Origin: a virus | IMG/VR virus record: IMGVR_UViG_3300030099_001401 | Span: 1 to 21,357 of that record | Strand: one strand, 5' to 3' | DNA length: 21,357 nt | Shown: positions 14,086 through 21,357 of the stretch, one piece after another | Layout of the letters: each line of letters begins with the position of its first letter | How positions within the stretch are numbered: position 1 is the stretch's first letter | Translations under genes and position numbers: made by a program | The notes under the pieces: model-generated | The model's database searches: none | Told to the model about the DNA's origin: nothing | The model's input: only the letters and a program-made list of their open reading frames with translations

Positions 14086-14632
14086 CGCTGGTGCAAGACA
14101 TGCAGCCAGACAACGATGGTTGGAGAAAGACGCTAAGTTTCGCTCTGACTCGTTAAAATTTTGGAATAGAGAAACCTCAGCTCAACGTGGCATGGATCGT
14201 GCTGCTACAGGTTATAGCCGTGGTATCTCAGACGATTATCAAAGAGCTTTATATGTCCAAGGACAGGGGCGACAGGCTTATCAACAAGGATACGTAAAGT
14301 ATCTACAACAAAAAGCTACAGTAAACGAGGGTGGTCAAGCTAGACGTCGTACTACCGGAGTACGAGCTCTGATGAGAGCTAAAGGTAACTTAGAACAGGC
14401 TACCAGATCAGAGTTTGGAACTCAGATGCAGAGACGTTACAGAGGTCGACTGTTAAAACTACAAGCTACACAAGCTGATGTAAGAAATAAATTAGGACTC
14501 ACACCAGAGTATGGAGCACCTGTATTAATGCCTCCAAGTGATAGATTTAGTGGTGCGTTAAGTATTGCTAGTCAGGTCATAGGTATTGCTTCTGGACTAG
14601 GTCCAAATGGATTAGACATTTTAAAGCTTTAA
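14069..14632 (+). CDS. Internal virion protein B, T7 gp14-like (GTG start)
   Basis: A 187-residue, Ala/Gln/Arg-rich helical protein (T7 gp14 is 196). The GTG at 14069 gives an MC N-terminus, as in T7 gp14, and overlaps the previous gene by 17 bases. Much of residues 10-150 should be helical, with Tyr/Gln-rich YVQGQGRQAYQQGYVKYLQQ and basic RARRRTT-like text; the C-terminal SIASQVIGIASGLG is hydrophobic. In T7, gp14 leaves the head and forms the outer-membrane part of the ejection channel. The call rests on position, length and the MC start rather than on strong sequence identity. Confidence 0.82.
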   Translation: MCIDANAGARHAARQRWLEKDAKFRSDSLKFWNRETSAQRGMDRAATGYSRGISDDYQRALYVQGQGRQAYQQGYVKYLQQKATVNEGGQARRRTTGVRALMRAKGNLEQATRSEFGTQMQRRYRGRLLKLQATQADVRNKLGLTPEYGAPVLMPPSDRFSGALSIASQVIGIASGLGPNGLDILKL

Positions 14633-14636
14633 AATT

Positions 14637-17063
14637 ATGTCATCATCATATTTCGAGTCATTAGGTAGAAAGGAGTCTGAACCCTTTACCTATGATAATC
14701 TAAACTACGCAGAAACAGAACCAGATCTCGTAGAAGCCACCAACAAACAGATAGACGAAAACATTAAAGATCGTAAGCAGTTCTTCCAAGATAATATAGA
14801 CTTATATAACGCAACTATGACAGCCCGTAGTAAACGTTGGAATGATCTAGCACAGCTTACTAAATCTGGTAAGCTAATACTGGATAGAAGAAGAACATAT
14901 AAAGAAAGTGAAAATAAATGGGACGGTTGGACTGCTGCATATGAAGATCCGAAAACAAGATCTGAATTTATCAGCAACTCTATACTTTATGAAAATGAGA
15001 ATAAAGAAATAAAAGTAGAAGGATCTAGAGAACATGGAATAATGCTACGTACTGGTGAATCCAGTGATAATGTACCTATGAAGCCTACAGATATAGCTGA
15101 TTTTAATTTAGTTATACAGTCTGGTGATTTTGATAATGGTTTACAAGCTATTAACGAAATGAACGCTCATCTTCCTATGTATATGAGTATTGCTAAAAAC
15201 TCACTCATGGTTAATGGTAAGCTTCATGCTGATATGACTTACTCAGAAAAGCAGCACTGGAGAAAAGTTGCATATGCTAGATACGCAGAAATGTGGATGG
15301 CAGAGCATCCAGAAATTAAAGAAAGAGATATAATCTCTAAGTTTGTAGGTAATGTAAAAGGTATCGAGCGTGACTGGGATGCTGCTGCTTCTGATATGCA
15401 CAAAGATGCAGCTAACGAAATAGCTACTGGTTATCAGACTACAGGCTTAATTAATAGCTTTAAAGCTGCTTCAGCTAATTATTATAATGGTAATCAAGAT
15501 GCGATTGTTCATAGCCTCTTTAGTCAAGACAGCTACATACAAGAACGAGTAGCTCATTATGAAGGGTTAGGTATGGCAAATCCATACAAACTAGCTAACG
15601 ATGATCTTGTAGCATTAATTACTGCACCAGAAAATATAGGTTTATTTACTGAGAATGAGATACGATATCTTACTCAAGTACATAGTTTTGTTCCAGAAGG
15701 TCAGAAAGGTGAAAAAACTTATGTGGATATTCAGGACCAAAATGTTGTCAAAATTAATAATGCTTGGAACAAAAGAAAGACAAAAGAATCAAAAGAGTTC
15801 TTAGAGAATGAATTAAATGCTTTAGAGATTCAAGTAAATGAAGGTGATTATGTAACTAGAGAGCAGTTGAACGATTATTTTGCTCATCCTGAGTTAGAGC
15901 AGAGAGCCAGTGCTTTACTTGATAGAAGCAACGATAATAGAAATGCACTAAAGCGAAGTGAGTTTGATATTCAACGTACTAAAATTCATCGAAATATTGA
16001 AACATATGTTCAAAACAACTTTAAAGAATCTAGAGATTATAATTGGCGATATAATAAAGAAGGAGCTATTTTAGCTAAAGCTCAGGCACATTTTTCAGTG
16101 AAACTCAGGCATTATCAAAGTATAAATCAGGACAATGCTGGTGCATTAGCTGCACAAGATGTAATAGATGAATTACATAAGGGTACATGGGATAATGTAA
16201 ATACCGCAGTATATACAAATGGTAATCGTGGTAATGATTTAAAATCAGCAAGAACAGCTTATAATACTGATTTTAATAAAACTCTTAATGCTAAACAAGC
16301 TCATGTATGGGAGGAACCTTATGTAAAAAATGCTATAGAGTTCTTTCAACCTGATTCTAACGTTGAGCTTGACGGGTACTGGACACAAATAGCTAAAGAT
16401 CACCCCGGTGTTAGTCCATTTAAGTTAGCACATGATAGACTTGTAGCTCTCGGATACGCCAAACCTAATCCAAACTTTGGAGTCAGGTTAAATATGCCTA
16501 AAAACGATATAGAATTACTTGTTACCAAAACTGACTTTGCTAAGATTAACAGGGTTATGCTAAGTTCAGATGAAAATATGAACGAAGTATTAAATTCTAT
16601 ACAAGATCCAAAAGTTAATGATAATGGAGGAATAGATGCTATTAAAGTTAATAACAAATATCAACCTTACGATCCAAAGAATGAAGTTAAATTATCTGAA
16701 ATGACTGTTGGAGAAATTCTAGATAAAGTACGTAGTGGTGAGATTAGTGGAGATACAGAATTAGGTATTTACGGACTTAAAGGTGATGCTTTTAGGGACT
16801 TAGCATTACACGCTAACTTAGATCTGAATAGAACTTTTGACCAAGATACTCAAACTTTAGTACTATTAGAAAGATTAAGATACAAGTCAAATAACAAGCT
16901 TCAATTTAGAGATTCTGATTTTACATACAGAAGACTTGTAAATGTACCAGAAGAGGACAGAGAAGAGTTTAAATCAATTATAGGTGACTTAGGACCATTT
17001 ATGGATCTAAACACTTTATTACCAGCTGCTGCTAATGAGTTAGTAGAGACAAACATGAATTAA
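14637..17063 (+). CDS. Internal core protein, T7 gp15-like
   Basis: An 808-residue, highly charged helical protein (T7 gp15 is 747) with no membrane segment and few Cys residues. In T7, gp15 and gp16 form the internal core and the periplasmic tunnel and motor for DNA ejection. Seen here: an acidic N-terminus with FESLGRKESEPFTYDNLNYA, many KxxxE helix patterns, and a C-terminal segment about 80 residues long with alternating charges (RLVNVPEEDREEFKSIIGDL). The assignment is by order, length and composition; sequence similarity to T7 is too weak to see by eye. It is followed 2 bases later by the gp16-like gene. Confidence 0.85.
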   Translation: MSSSYFESLGRKESEPFTYDNLNYAETEPDLVEATNKQIDENIKDRKQFFQDNIDLYNATMTARSKRWNDLAQLTKSGKLILDRRRTYKESENKWDGWTAAYEDPKTRSEFISNSILYENENKEIKVEGSREHGIMLRTGESSDNVPMKPTDIADFNLVIQSGDFDNGLQAINEMNAHLPMYMSIAKNSLMVNGKLHADMTYSEKQHWRKVAYARYAEMWMAEHPEIKERDIISKFVGNVKGIERDWDAAASDMHKDAANEIATGYQTTGLINSFKAASANYYNGNQDAIVHSLFSQDSYIQERVAHYEGLGMANPYKLANDDLVALITAPENIGLFTENEIRYLTQVHSFVPEGQKGEKTYVDIQDQNVVKINNAWNKRKTKESKEFLENELNALEIQVNEGDYVTREQLNDYFAHPELEQRASALLDRSNDNRNALKRSEFDIQRTKIHRNIETYVQNNFKESRDYNWRYNKEGAILAKAQAHFSVKLRHYQSINQDNAGALAAQDVIDELHKGTWDNVNTAVYTNGNRGNDLKSARTAYNTDFNKTLNAKQAHVWEEPYVKNAIEFFQPDSNVELDGYWTQIAKDHPGVSPFKLAHDRLVALGYAKPNPNFGVRLNMPKNDIELLVTKTDFAKINRVMLSSDENMNEVLNSIQDPKVNDNGGIDAIKVNNKYQPYDPKNEVKLSEMTVGEILDKVRSGEISGDTELGIYGLKGDAFRDLALHANLDLNRTFDQDTQTLVLLERLRYKSNNKLQFRDSDFTYRRLVNVPEEDREEFKSIIGDLGPFMDLNTLLPAAANELVETNMN

Positions 17064-17065
17064 TT

Positions 17066-20000
17066 ATGGATGAAAATAGAACCACTGACTTTGACCCAGT
17101 CGAGCAAAGTATAAATGAAATGGGGGCTAACTTAGAAGAACAGTTACGCCTAGATGAACAAAGAAAATTAAGCTTACAAGAGGAAGAAGACGAGAGAACG
17201 AAACGAGCTGAACTCTTGCAAGGTGATCCTAGAGACCAAGATCAGTGGGGACTACGAGCATTAGCTAAAGAAGGTCAATCCATACTGTCTGGAGGATTAC
17301 AAGATACAGCTTCTTCCGTAACAACCTTCGCTGAACGTACCACAGATGCTTTATCTGGTGAGATGCAGCGAGAGAAAGAAGAGACAGGTTATTATAGACC
17401 TGAGTGGGACCCATTTGTTGACCATGATGATCCTATAATAACAAAGACATGGTGGGGTAAATTACTTAGAGGTACAGTACATTTTGGTTCGTTAGCTGTT
17501 GGTACAGTATTAGCAGCCAAAGGGCTAGCCGCTACAGGTGTACCTATACTAGCAGCCGGTGCTACTGGTCTTATGGGTATGGGTACTATTACAAGAGCTA
17601 TGGCTATTGGTGGCTTATCTGATTTAATATCTAAAGAATCAGATGGTCATAATGCTTTAGGTTCTTTACGTGACCACTATGGCTGGATGGATACTCCGTT
17701 AAGTACAAAAGAAACGGACCATCCTATTATGATGAAGTTTAAAAACATTGTCGAAGGTATGGGCATTGGTCTCATATTTGACGGTGCAGCTCACTTAATA
17801 GGTAAAGGTAGAGCTGGTGTTAAGAATCAAATTATAAAACGTAATTCAAGTATAGAAAACCAAACTACTACACAAGCTTTAGCACAGATACGTAGAGGTG
17901 ATACAGAGTTTCGTGCTGCTAAAAATGCTCCTATCGCACAAAGACATCAGGGTGCTGATATATCGGAAGTTGACCCCGGTAAAGCTCGAGATCAATTAAA
18001 ACGTACACGTCAAGACTGGGGATCTGAAGATGGATCTACAGGCTCTGTTACTACATCCGTAGAGCGTGAACGTATAGTTAGAGAGAGTGGTACAACTGAC
18101 GAGATAGTTGAACGTACCTTACGAGGTTTAATGAGCGATGATAAGTTTAAAGCTGAGTTAGACTCAGTAAAAGGAAATAGAAAAGCTCTAGCTGACATAT
18201 GGCGTGATGCTATTACAGAATATCATAAGATAACAGACGGCAGAAATGCTATGGAAATGTCAGGAGAGGATTACTTAACTGACTTATTTAACAAACAAAA
18301 AGCTACTATACCTTTAGGTGATGAAGTATTTGAGACTTGGTCTGCTGAAACAGTTGTAACAGCTGATTTAGTTGTAGGATCTTTGCTTAAACAGCTTCGT
18401 GATACAGGTATAGCTGGCAGAGAACTAGCAGAATTTGTGTCTTTAGATGACATAGATGGTCCAGCTCAACAAATTATAGATACTATGCTAACAGCTATGT
18501 ATCAAACCAAGAAGTCTCGATTCGTAGCTTCTGATTACTTTAGATCTTTTGGTGCTGGTAAGACTAAATCACAGTTGAATGATGCAGTCAACGCTGCTGT
18601 TCAAGCCGATATGGAAGATGTTAAAGATTCTATATTATCAATACTTAAAATAGCTAAAGATGATCCAGATGATAACTTATTAAATGCTTTATTTGAAGCG
18701 TTTACTATGATGAAAGATGTAAATAATCTAGATGACTTCGATAATTGGGCAAGAAAAGTATTAAAAGGTGGTCAGTTAGGAGGAGAAGGACCAGATCGTA
18801 CTGGTGCATTAATACGTAACTTACAGGAAATGATAAGTCACAGTGTATTAAGTGGACCTAAAACTCCAATGCGAGCACTTTTAGGTACAGGTGCTGCAAC
18901 ATTTCTACGTCCTTTATCTACCTTTATGGGTGCAATGTTAAGATACCCACTTACTGGAGATAGTGCTACTATACGTGGTAGTATTGCGTCTATGAATGGT
19001 ATGTTAGAAGCTTTACCAGAAGCGTTCGACCTATTCTTTACAAAGCTAAATGGTTACTGGAGTGGTGACATATCCACAATTAAGACTAGATATATCGAAT
19101 TTAGTAAAGGTGATTATAATTGGGAACTAGTACGTAGATGGGCAGAAGATAGTGGTCGGGCAACTAAGGAAGATCGAGCTATCTTTGCATTTACAAACAT
19201 GATTCGTAATGTAAACAATACTAATCTCTTTACTTACTCTACTAAGATAATGGCAGCGACTGATGATGCCTTTACATTCTTATTAGGTAGAGCTAAGATG
19301 AGAGAAAAAGCGATGCGTAGAGCGTTGGAATTACGAGGTAATGGAATAGAAGTTCCTAATCTTACACCTGATTTAATGAAAGCTTATCAAGATGATTTCT
19401 ATACAGAGATTTTTGATGCTAATGGTAATATAAAAGACGATGCAACTATGTTTGCAAAGAAAGAAGTTACACTTACACAAGACTTAACTGGCTTTGCTAA
19501 AGGCTTGAATGATGTGTTAACTGCTAACCCTTATGTTAGACCTTTCTTCTTATTTGCCAGAACTGGTGTAAACGGATTATCTTTAACCGCTAAACATACA
19601 CCCGGGTTTAACTTTTTAGTTAAAGAATTTAACGAGATAGCATTTGCTACTCCTGATAACTTAGCAGCTGTTAAAAAGTATGGAATTAACACAGCAGAAG
19701 AACTATCTAATGCTAAAGCTTTACAAACAGGTAGGCTCGCAATAGGCTCTGCTGTTACATTTATGGGTATCAATGCTTGGATGTCTGGAAGACTTGCAGG
19801 CAATGGACCAGCTGACAGACAGATGCGTCAAGGATGGATAGATGGTGGTTATGAGCCTAGAACTATTGAAATTGGTGGTGTTAGAATAGGTTATGATTCT
19901 ATCGAACCTTTTAACCTTATCCTATCTACAATCGCTGATGTAGGTGATGCTAGTATGTTAATGGGTGAAGAGTGGACAGAAAAAGAACTTCAAAAGATAT

Positions 20001-20782
20001 CATTAGTTATTGCACAAGCTATTTCCAGTAAGTCTTACTTGTCAGGTATTCAACAGTTAGTTGACCTAGCTGCTGGTCGCCCCGGTCAGTTTGAACGTAT
20101 TTTTGCAAGTATAACTAATAATACTGTACCTATGGCTGGTTTACGTAATGAAATTGGTAGATTAATTACGCCTTATATGCGTGAAATTAACTCAGGTATT
20201 CTTCAATCTTGGCGTAACAGAAACTTAGGGTCAGAGAATATTCCCGGAGTAGATGCCTTACCTATTAAATATGATATGTTAAATGGTAGACCTATCAAAG
20301 ATTGGGATTTTATGACTAGAGCATTTAATGCTATTAGCCCAATTTCTCTTAATTTAGATAGTAACCCAGCTAGACAACTTTTATTTAATAGTGGCTATGA
20401 CCTTAGAATGTCTACTTATTATGCCCCAGATGGTACAAACTTAACAGATAACCCAGAAATAAGATCTAGATTTCAACAAGCTATAGGTGAGTTGAACTTA
20501 GAATTAGATTTAGATAGGTTGTCTAGAGATCCCAGAATCCTAGAATCTATAAAATTAATGCAAGCTGATATACGAGCCGGAAAACGTGGTGAGTATAATG
20601 CAAGAGACTATTATCATAATATAGTAATTGATCGCTTATTCAAGCAAGCTAGAGTATTAGCTTGGAATAGAATTAAAGATGAGAAGCCTATATTTGACTT
20701 ACGTTTACTTCAACAAGCAACTGGAGCATTACAAGATGCTAAAGCGCTTGAATCTTACTCATTATTAAATATGTACAAATAA
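17066..20782 (+). CDS. Internal core protein, T7 gp16-like, without the lytic transglycosylase domain
   Basis: A 1238-residue protein, near T7 gp16 (1318). In T7 the N-terminus is a soluble lytic transglycosylase that opens peptidoglycan. Here residues 1-60 are a charged Glu/Arg-rich helical region, and no transglycosylase motif (catalytic Glu in an ES-type context) is visible. Residues ~137-187 are Gly/Ala-rich and hydrophobic ([20 protein letters not shown] and beyond), a likely membrane-inserting segment for the ejection channel. The C-terminal half includes [20 protein letters not shown] and [20 protein letters not shown]. It ejects with the genome and forms the inner-membrane part of the channel. 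A small gene starts immediately after the stop. Confidence 0.9.
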   Translation: MDENRTTDFDPVEQSINEMGANLEEQLRLDEQRKLSLQEEEDERTKRAELLQGDPRDQDQWGLRALAKEGQSILSGGLQDTASSVTTFAERTTDALSGEMQREKEETGYYRPEWDPFVDHDDPIITKTWWGKLLRGTVHFGSLAVGTVLAAKGLAATGVPILAAGATGLMGMGTITRAMAIGGLSDLISKESDGHNALGSLRDHYGWMDTPLSTKETDHPIMMKFKNIVEGMGIGLIFDGAAHLIGKGRAGVKNQIIKRNSSIENQTTTQALAQIRRGDTEFRAAKNAPIAQRHQGADISEVDPGKARDQLKRTRQDWGSEDGSTGSVTTSVERERIVRESGTTDEIVERTLRGLMSDDKFKAELDSVKGNRKALADIWRDAITEYHKITDGRNAMEMSGEDYLTDLFNKQKATIPLGDEVFETWSAETVVTADLVVGSLLKQLRDTGIAGRELAEFVSLDDIDGPAQQIIDTMLTAMYQTKKSRFVASDYFRSFGAGKTKSQLNDAVNAAVQADMEDVKDSILSILKIAKDDPDDNLLNALFEAFTMMKDVNNLDDFDNWARKVLKGGQLGGEGPDRTGALIRNLQEMISHSVLSGPKTPMRALLGTGAATFLRPLSTFMGAMLRYPLTGDSATIRGSIASMNGMLEALPEAFDLFFTKLNGYWSGDISTIKTRYIEFSKGDYNWELVRRWAEDSGRATKEDRAIFAFTNMIRNVNNTNLFTYSTKIMAATDDAFTFLLGRAKMREKAMRRALELRGNGIEVPNLTPDLMKAYQDDFYTEIFDANGNIKDDATMFAKKEVTLTQDLTGFAKGLNDVLTANPYVRPFFLFARTGVNGLSLTAKHTPGFNFLVKEFNEIAFATPDNLAAVKKYGINTAEELSNAKALQTGRLAIGSAVTFMGINAWMSGRLAGNGPADRQMRQGWIDGGYEPRTIEIGGVRIGYDSIEPFNLILSTIADVGDASMLMGEEWTEKELQKISLVIAQAISSKSYLSGIQQLVDLAAGRPGQFERIFASITNNTVPMAGLRNEIGRLITPYMREINSGILQSWRNRNLGSENIPGVDALPIKYDMLNGRPIKDWDFMTRAFNAISPISLNLDSNPARQLLFNSGYDLRMSTYYAPDGTNLTDNPEIRSRFQQAIGELNLELDLDRLSRDPRILESIKLMQADIRAGKRGEYNARDYYHNIVIDRLFKQARVLAWNRIKDEKPIFDLRLLQQATGALQDAKALESYSLLNMYK

Positions 20783-20917
20783 ATGGCAGAAACTATTGAC
20801 GAAAAAGGTAAAGTAAAATCTACTAAAAATCAGAAACCTTGCCCTTCTGGTTTTTTTAGAAACCCAAAAACTGGAAAATGTGAACAAGCTGGTGTCGGAC
20901 CACAGTATAAACCATAG
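20783..20917 (+). CDS. Small two-cysteine protein, 44 residues
   Basis: MAETIDEKGKVKSTKNQKPC followed by PSGFFRNPKTGKCEQAGVGP. The ATG is directly adjacent to the gp16 stop. The core C-P-x-G-(x)2-R-N-P-x-T-G-x-C, with 12 residues between the Cys, resembles the 2-cysteine adaptor motif (CxxGxxRNPxTGRC) known from large eukaryotic DNA viruses. The likeness is from memory. The rest is polar and probably unfolded. Its place between internal core and tail fibre suggests a small virion or adhesion-related protein, but no function is shown. Confidence 0.6.
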   Translation: MAETIDEKGKVKSTKNQKPCPSGFFRNPKTGKCEQAGVGPQYKP

Positions 20918-20930
20918 GAATTTTAAATAA

Positions 20931-21357
20931 ATGGCAACAACCTTCGTAGATTATACAGGAGACGGGAACGCTACGAAGGCGTTTTCTTTTCCTTCCATAA
21001 AAGAAGCTGACGTAAAAGTAACAGTAGATGAAGTACTGAAATCGTCAGGTACACACTACAACATTACTAGCTACACAACAACAGGTGGCGGTAATGTTGT
21101 ATTTACTTCTGGTAATATACCAGCAAGTCCAGCAGCTATACGTATTTTTCGTGATACAGCCGTAGATACTGCAAAGGCTACATTTGTAGCAGGGTCGTCA
21201 GTTAAAGCTAATGATCTTAACAACAATCAAACACAACTTTTATATGCTGTACAAGAAGAACAGAATATAGTTAGTTCTACAACTACAGTAAAAGGTTATA
21301 TATCTGCTGCTGATAAAACAAAACTAGATGGTATTGAAACAGCAGCAACAGCCGATC
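20931..21357 (+). CDS. Tail fibre protein, T7 gp17-like N-terminus (3' truncated by window)
   Basis: The first 142 residues of the tail fibre. The N-terminal domain (MATTFVDYTGDGNATKAFSF) through FPSIKEADVKVTVDEVL, YNITSYTT, IRIFRDTAVDTAKATFVAGS and VKANDLNNNQTQLLYAVQEE follows the T7 gp17 tail-attachment domain (compare T7 LxRxTxxxxxxVDFTDGSxLRAYDLN). It is followed by SAADKTKLDGIETAATAD, a motif frequent in cyanophage fibre shafts. The N-terminal domain docks onto the gp11/gp12 tail, and the missing distal part would decide host binding. An AGGA lies 11 bases before the ATG, a weak ribosome binding site. Confidence 0.93.
   Translation, partial: MATTFVDYTGDGNATKAFSFPSIKEADVKVTVDEVLKSSGTHYNITSYTTTGGGNVVFTSGNIPASPAAIRIFRDTAVDTAKATFVAGSSVKANDLNNNQTQLLYAVQEEQNIVSSTTTVKGYISAADKTKLDGIETAATAD
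20941..20979 (+). repeat. 9-bp perfect inverted repeat at the start of the tail fibre gene
   Basis: CCTTCGTAG (20941-20949) and CTACGAAGG (20971-20979) are perfect complements with a 21-base loop, beginning 10 bases after the tail fibre ATG and followed by a T-rich stretch (GTTTTCTTTT, 20981-20990). The DNA also codes for conserved protein, so the pairing may be chance; if formed, it could attenuate transcription or slow early translation of the fibre. Confidence 0.5.

Noticed and set aside
1-21357. CRISPR arrays, insertion sequences or integrase genes
   Set aside because: No regularly spaced direct repeats, transposase or tyrosine-recombinase motifs were seen in the window.

Overview
The window reads as the middle and late part of a lytic, T7-like podovirus (Autographiviridae type) that infects marine picocyanobacteria (Prochlorococcus or Synechococcus). 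The T7 morphogenesis order is intact on one strand: DNA polymerase, 5'-3' exonuclease, portal, scaffold, major capsid, tail tubes A and B, four internal virion proteins, tail fibre. Host-derived photosynthesis genes (hli, psbA) and a ribonucleotide reductase pair point to a cyanobacterial host. All genes are on the + strand, packed head to tail, often with TAATG or ATGA overlaps.

Layout. (1) 1-3870, nucleotide metabolism and end of replication genes: the 3' end of a T7 gp5-like polymerase, a gp6-like exonuclease, a 56-residue protein that looks like the phycobilisome-degradation adaptor NblA, class I ribonucleotide reductase alpha and beta, and two small proteins before the portal. (2) 3863-6263: portal and scaffold. 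(3) 6266-8923, an accessory island between scaffold and capsid. It holds five small, mostly Lys-rich proteins, then hli and psbA back to back, an acidic 35-residue peptide, a pseudoknotted RNA that resembles the glutamine-binding Downstream-peptide motif with its short peptide gene, and a structured capsid leader that contains a tRNA T-arm/acceptor-like minihelix. (4) 8924-21357: capsid, an intrinsic terminator where T7 has Tphi, tail tubes, internal core proteins, a small two-cysteine protein, and the start of the tail fibre, which runs off the window.

How the genes work together. The polymerase, exonuclease and RNR make phage DNA. D1, Hli and perhaps the NblA-like protein manage host light harvesting and photosystem II during infection. 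The possible glutamine sensor would tie a small protein to host nitrogen status. The remaining genes build the virion and eject the genome. No stretch longer than 300 bases lacks a proposed gene or RNA element.

The most notable points for a second look are the NblA-like gene, the class I RNR beta subunit without a Tyr at the usual radical position, the glutamine-riboswitch-like element, the tRNA-like minihelix before the capsid gene, and an apparently complete absence of CCWGG sites across the window, with Pro-Gly encoded through CCCGG/CCGGG instead. All calls come from reading the sequence and from memory of the families; no search was run.
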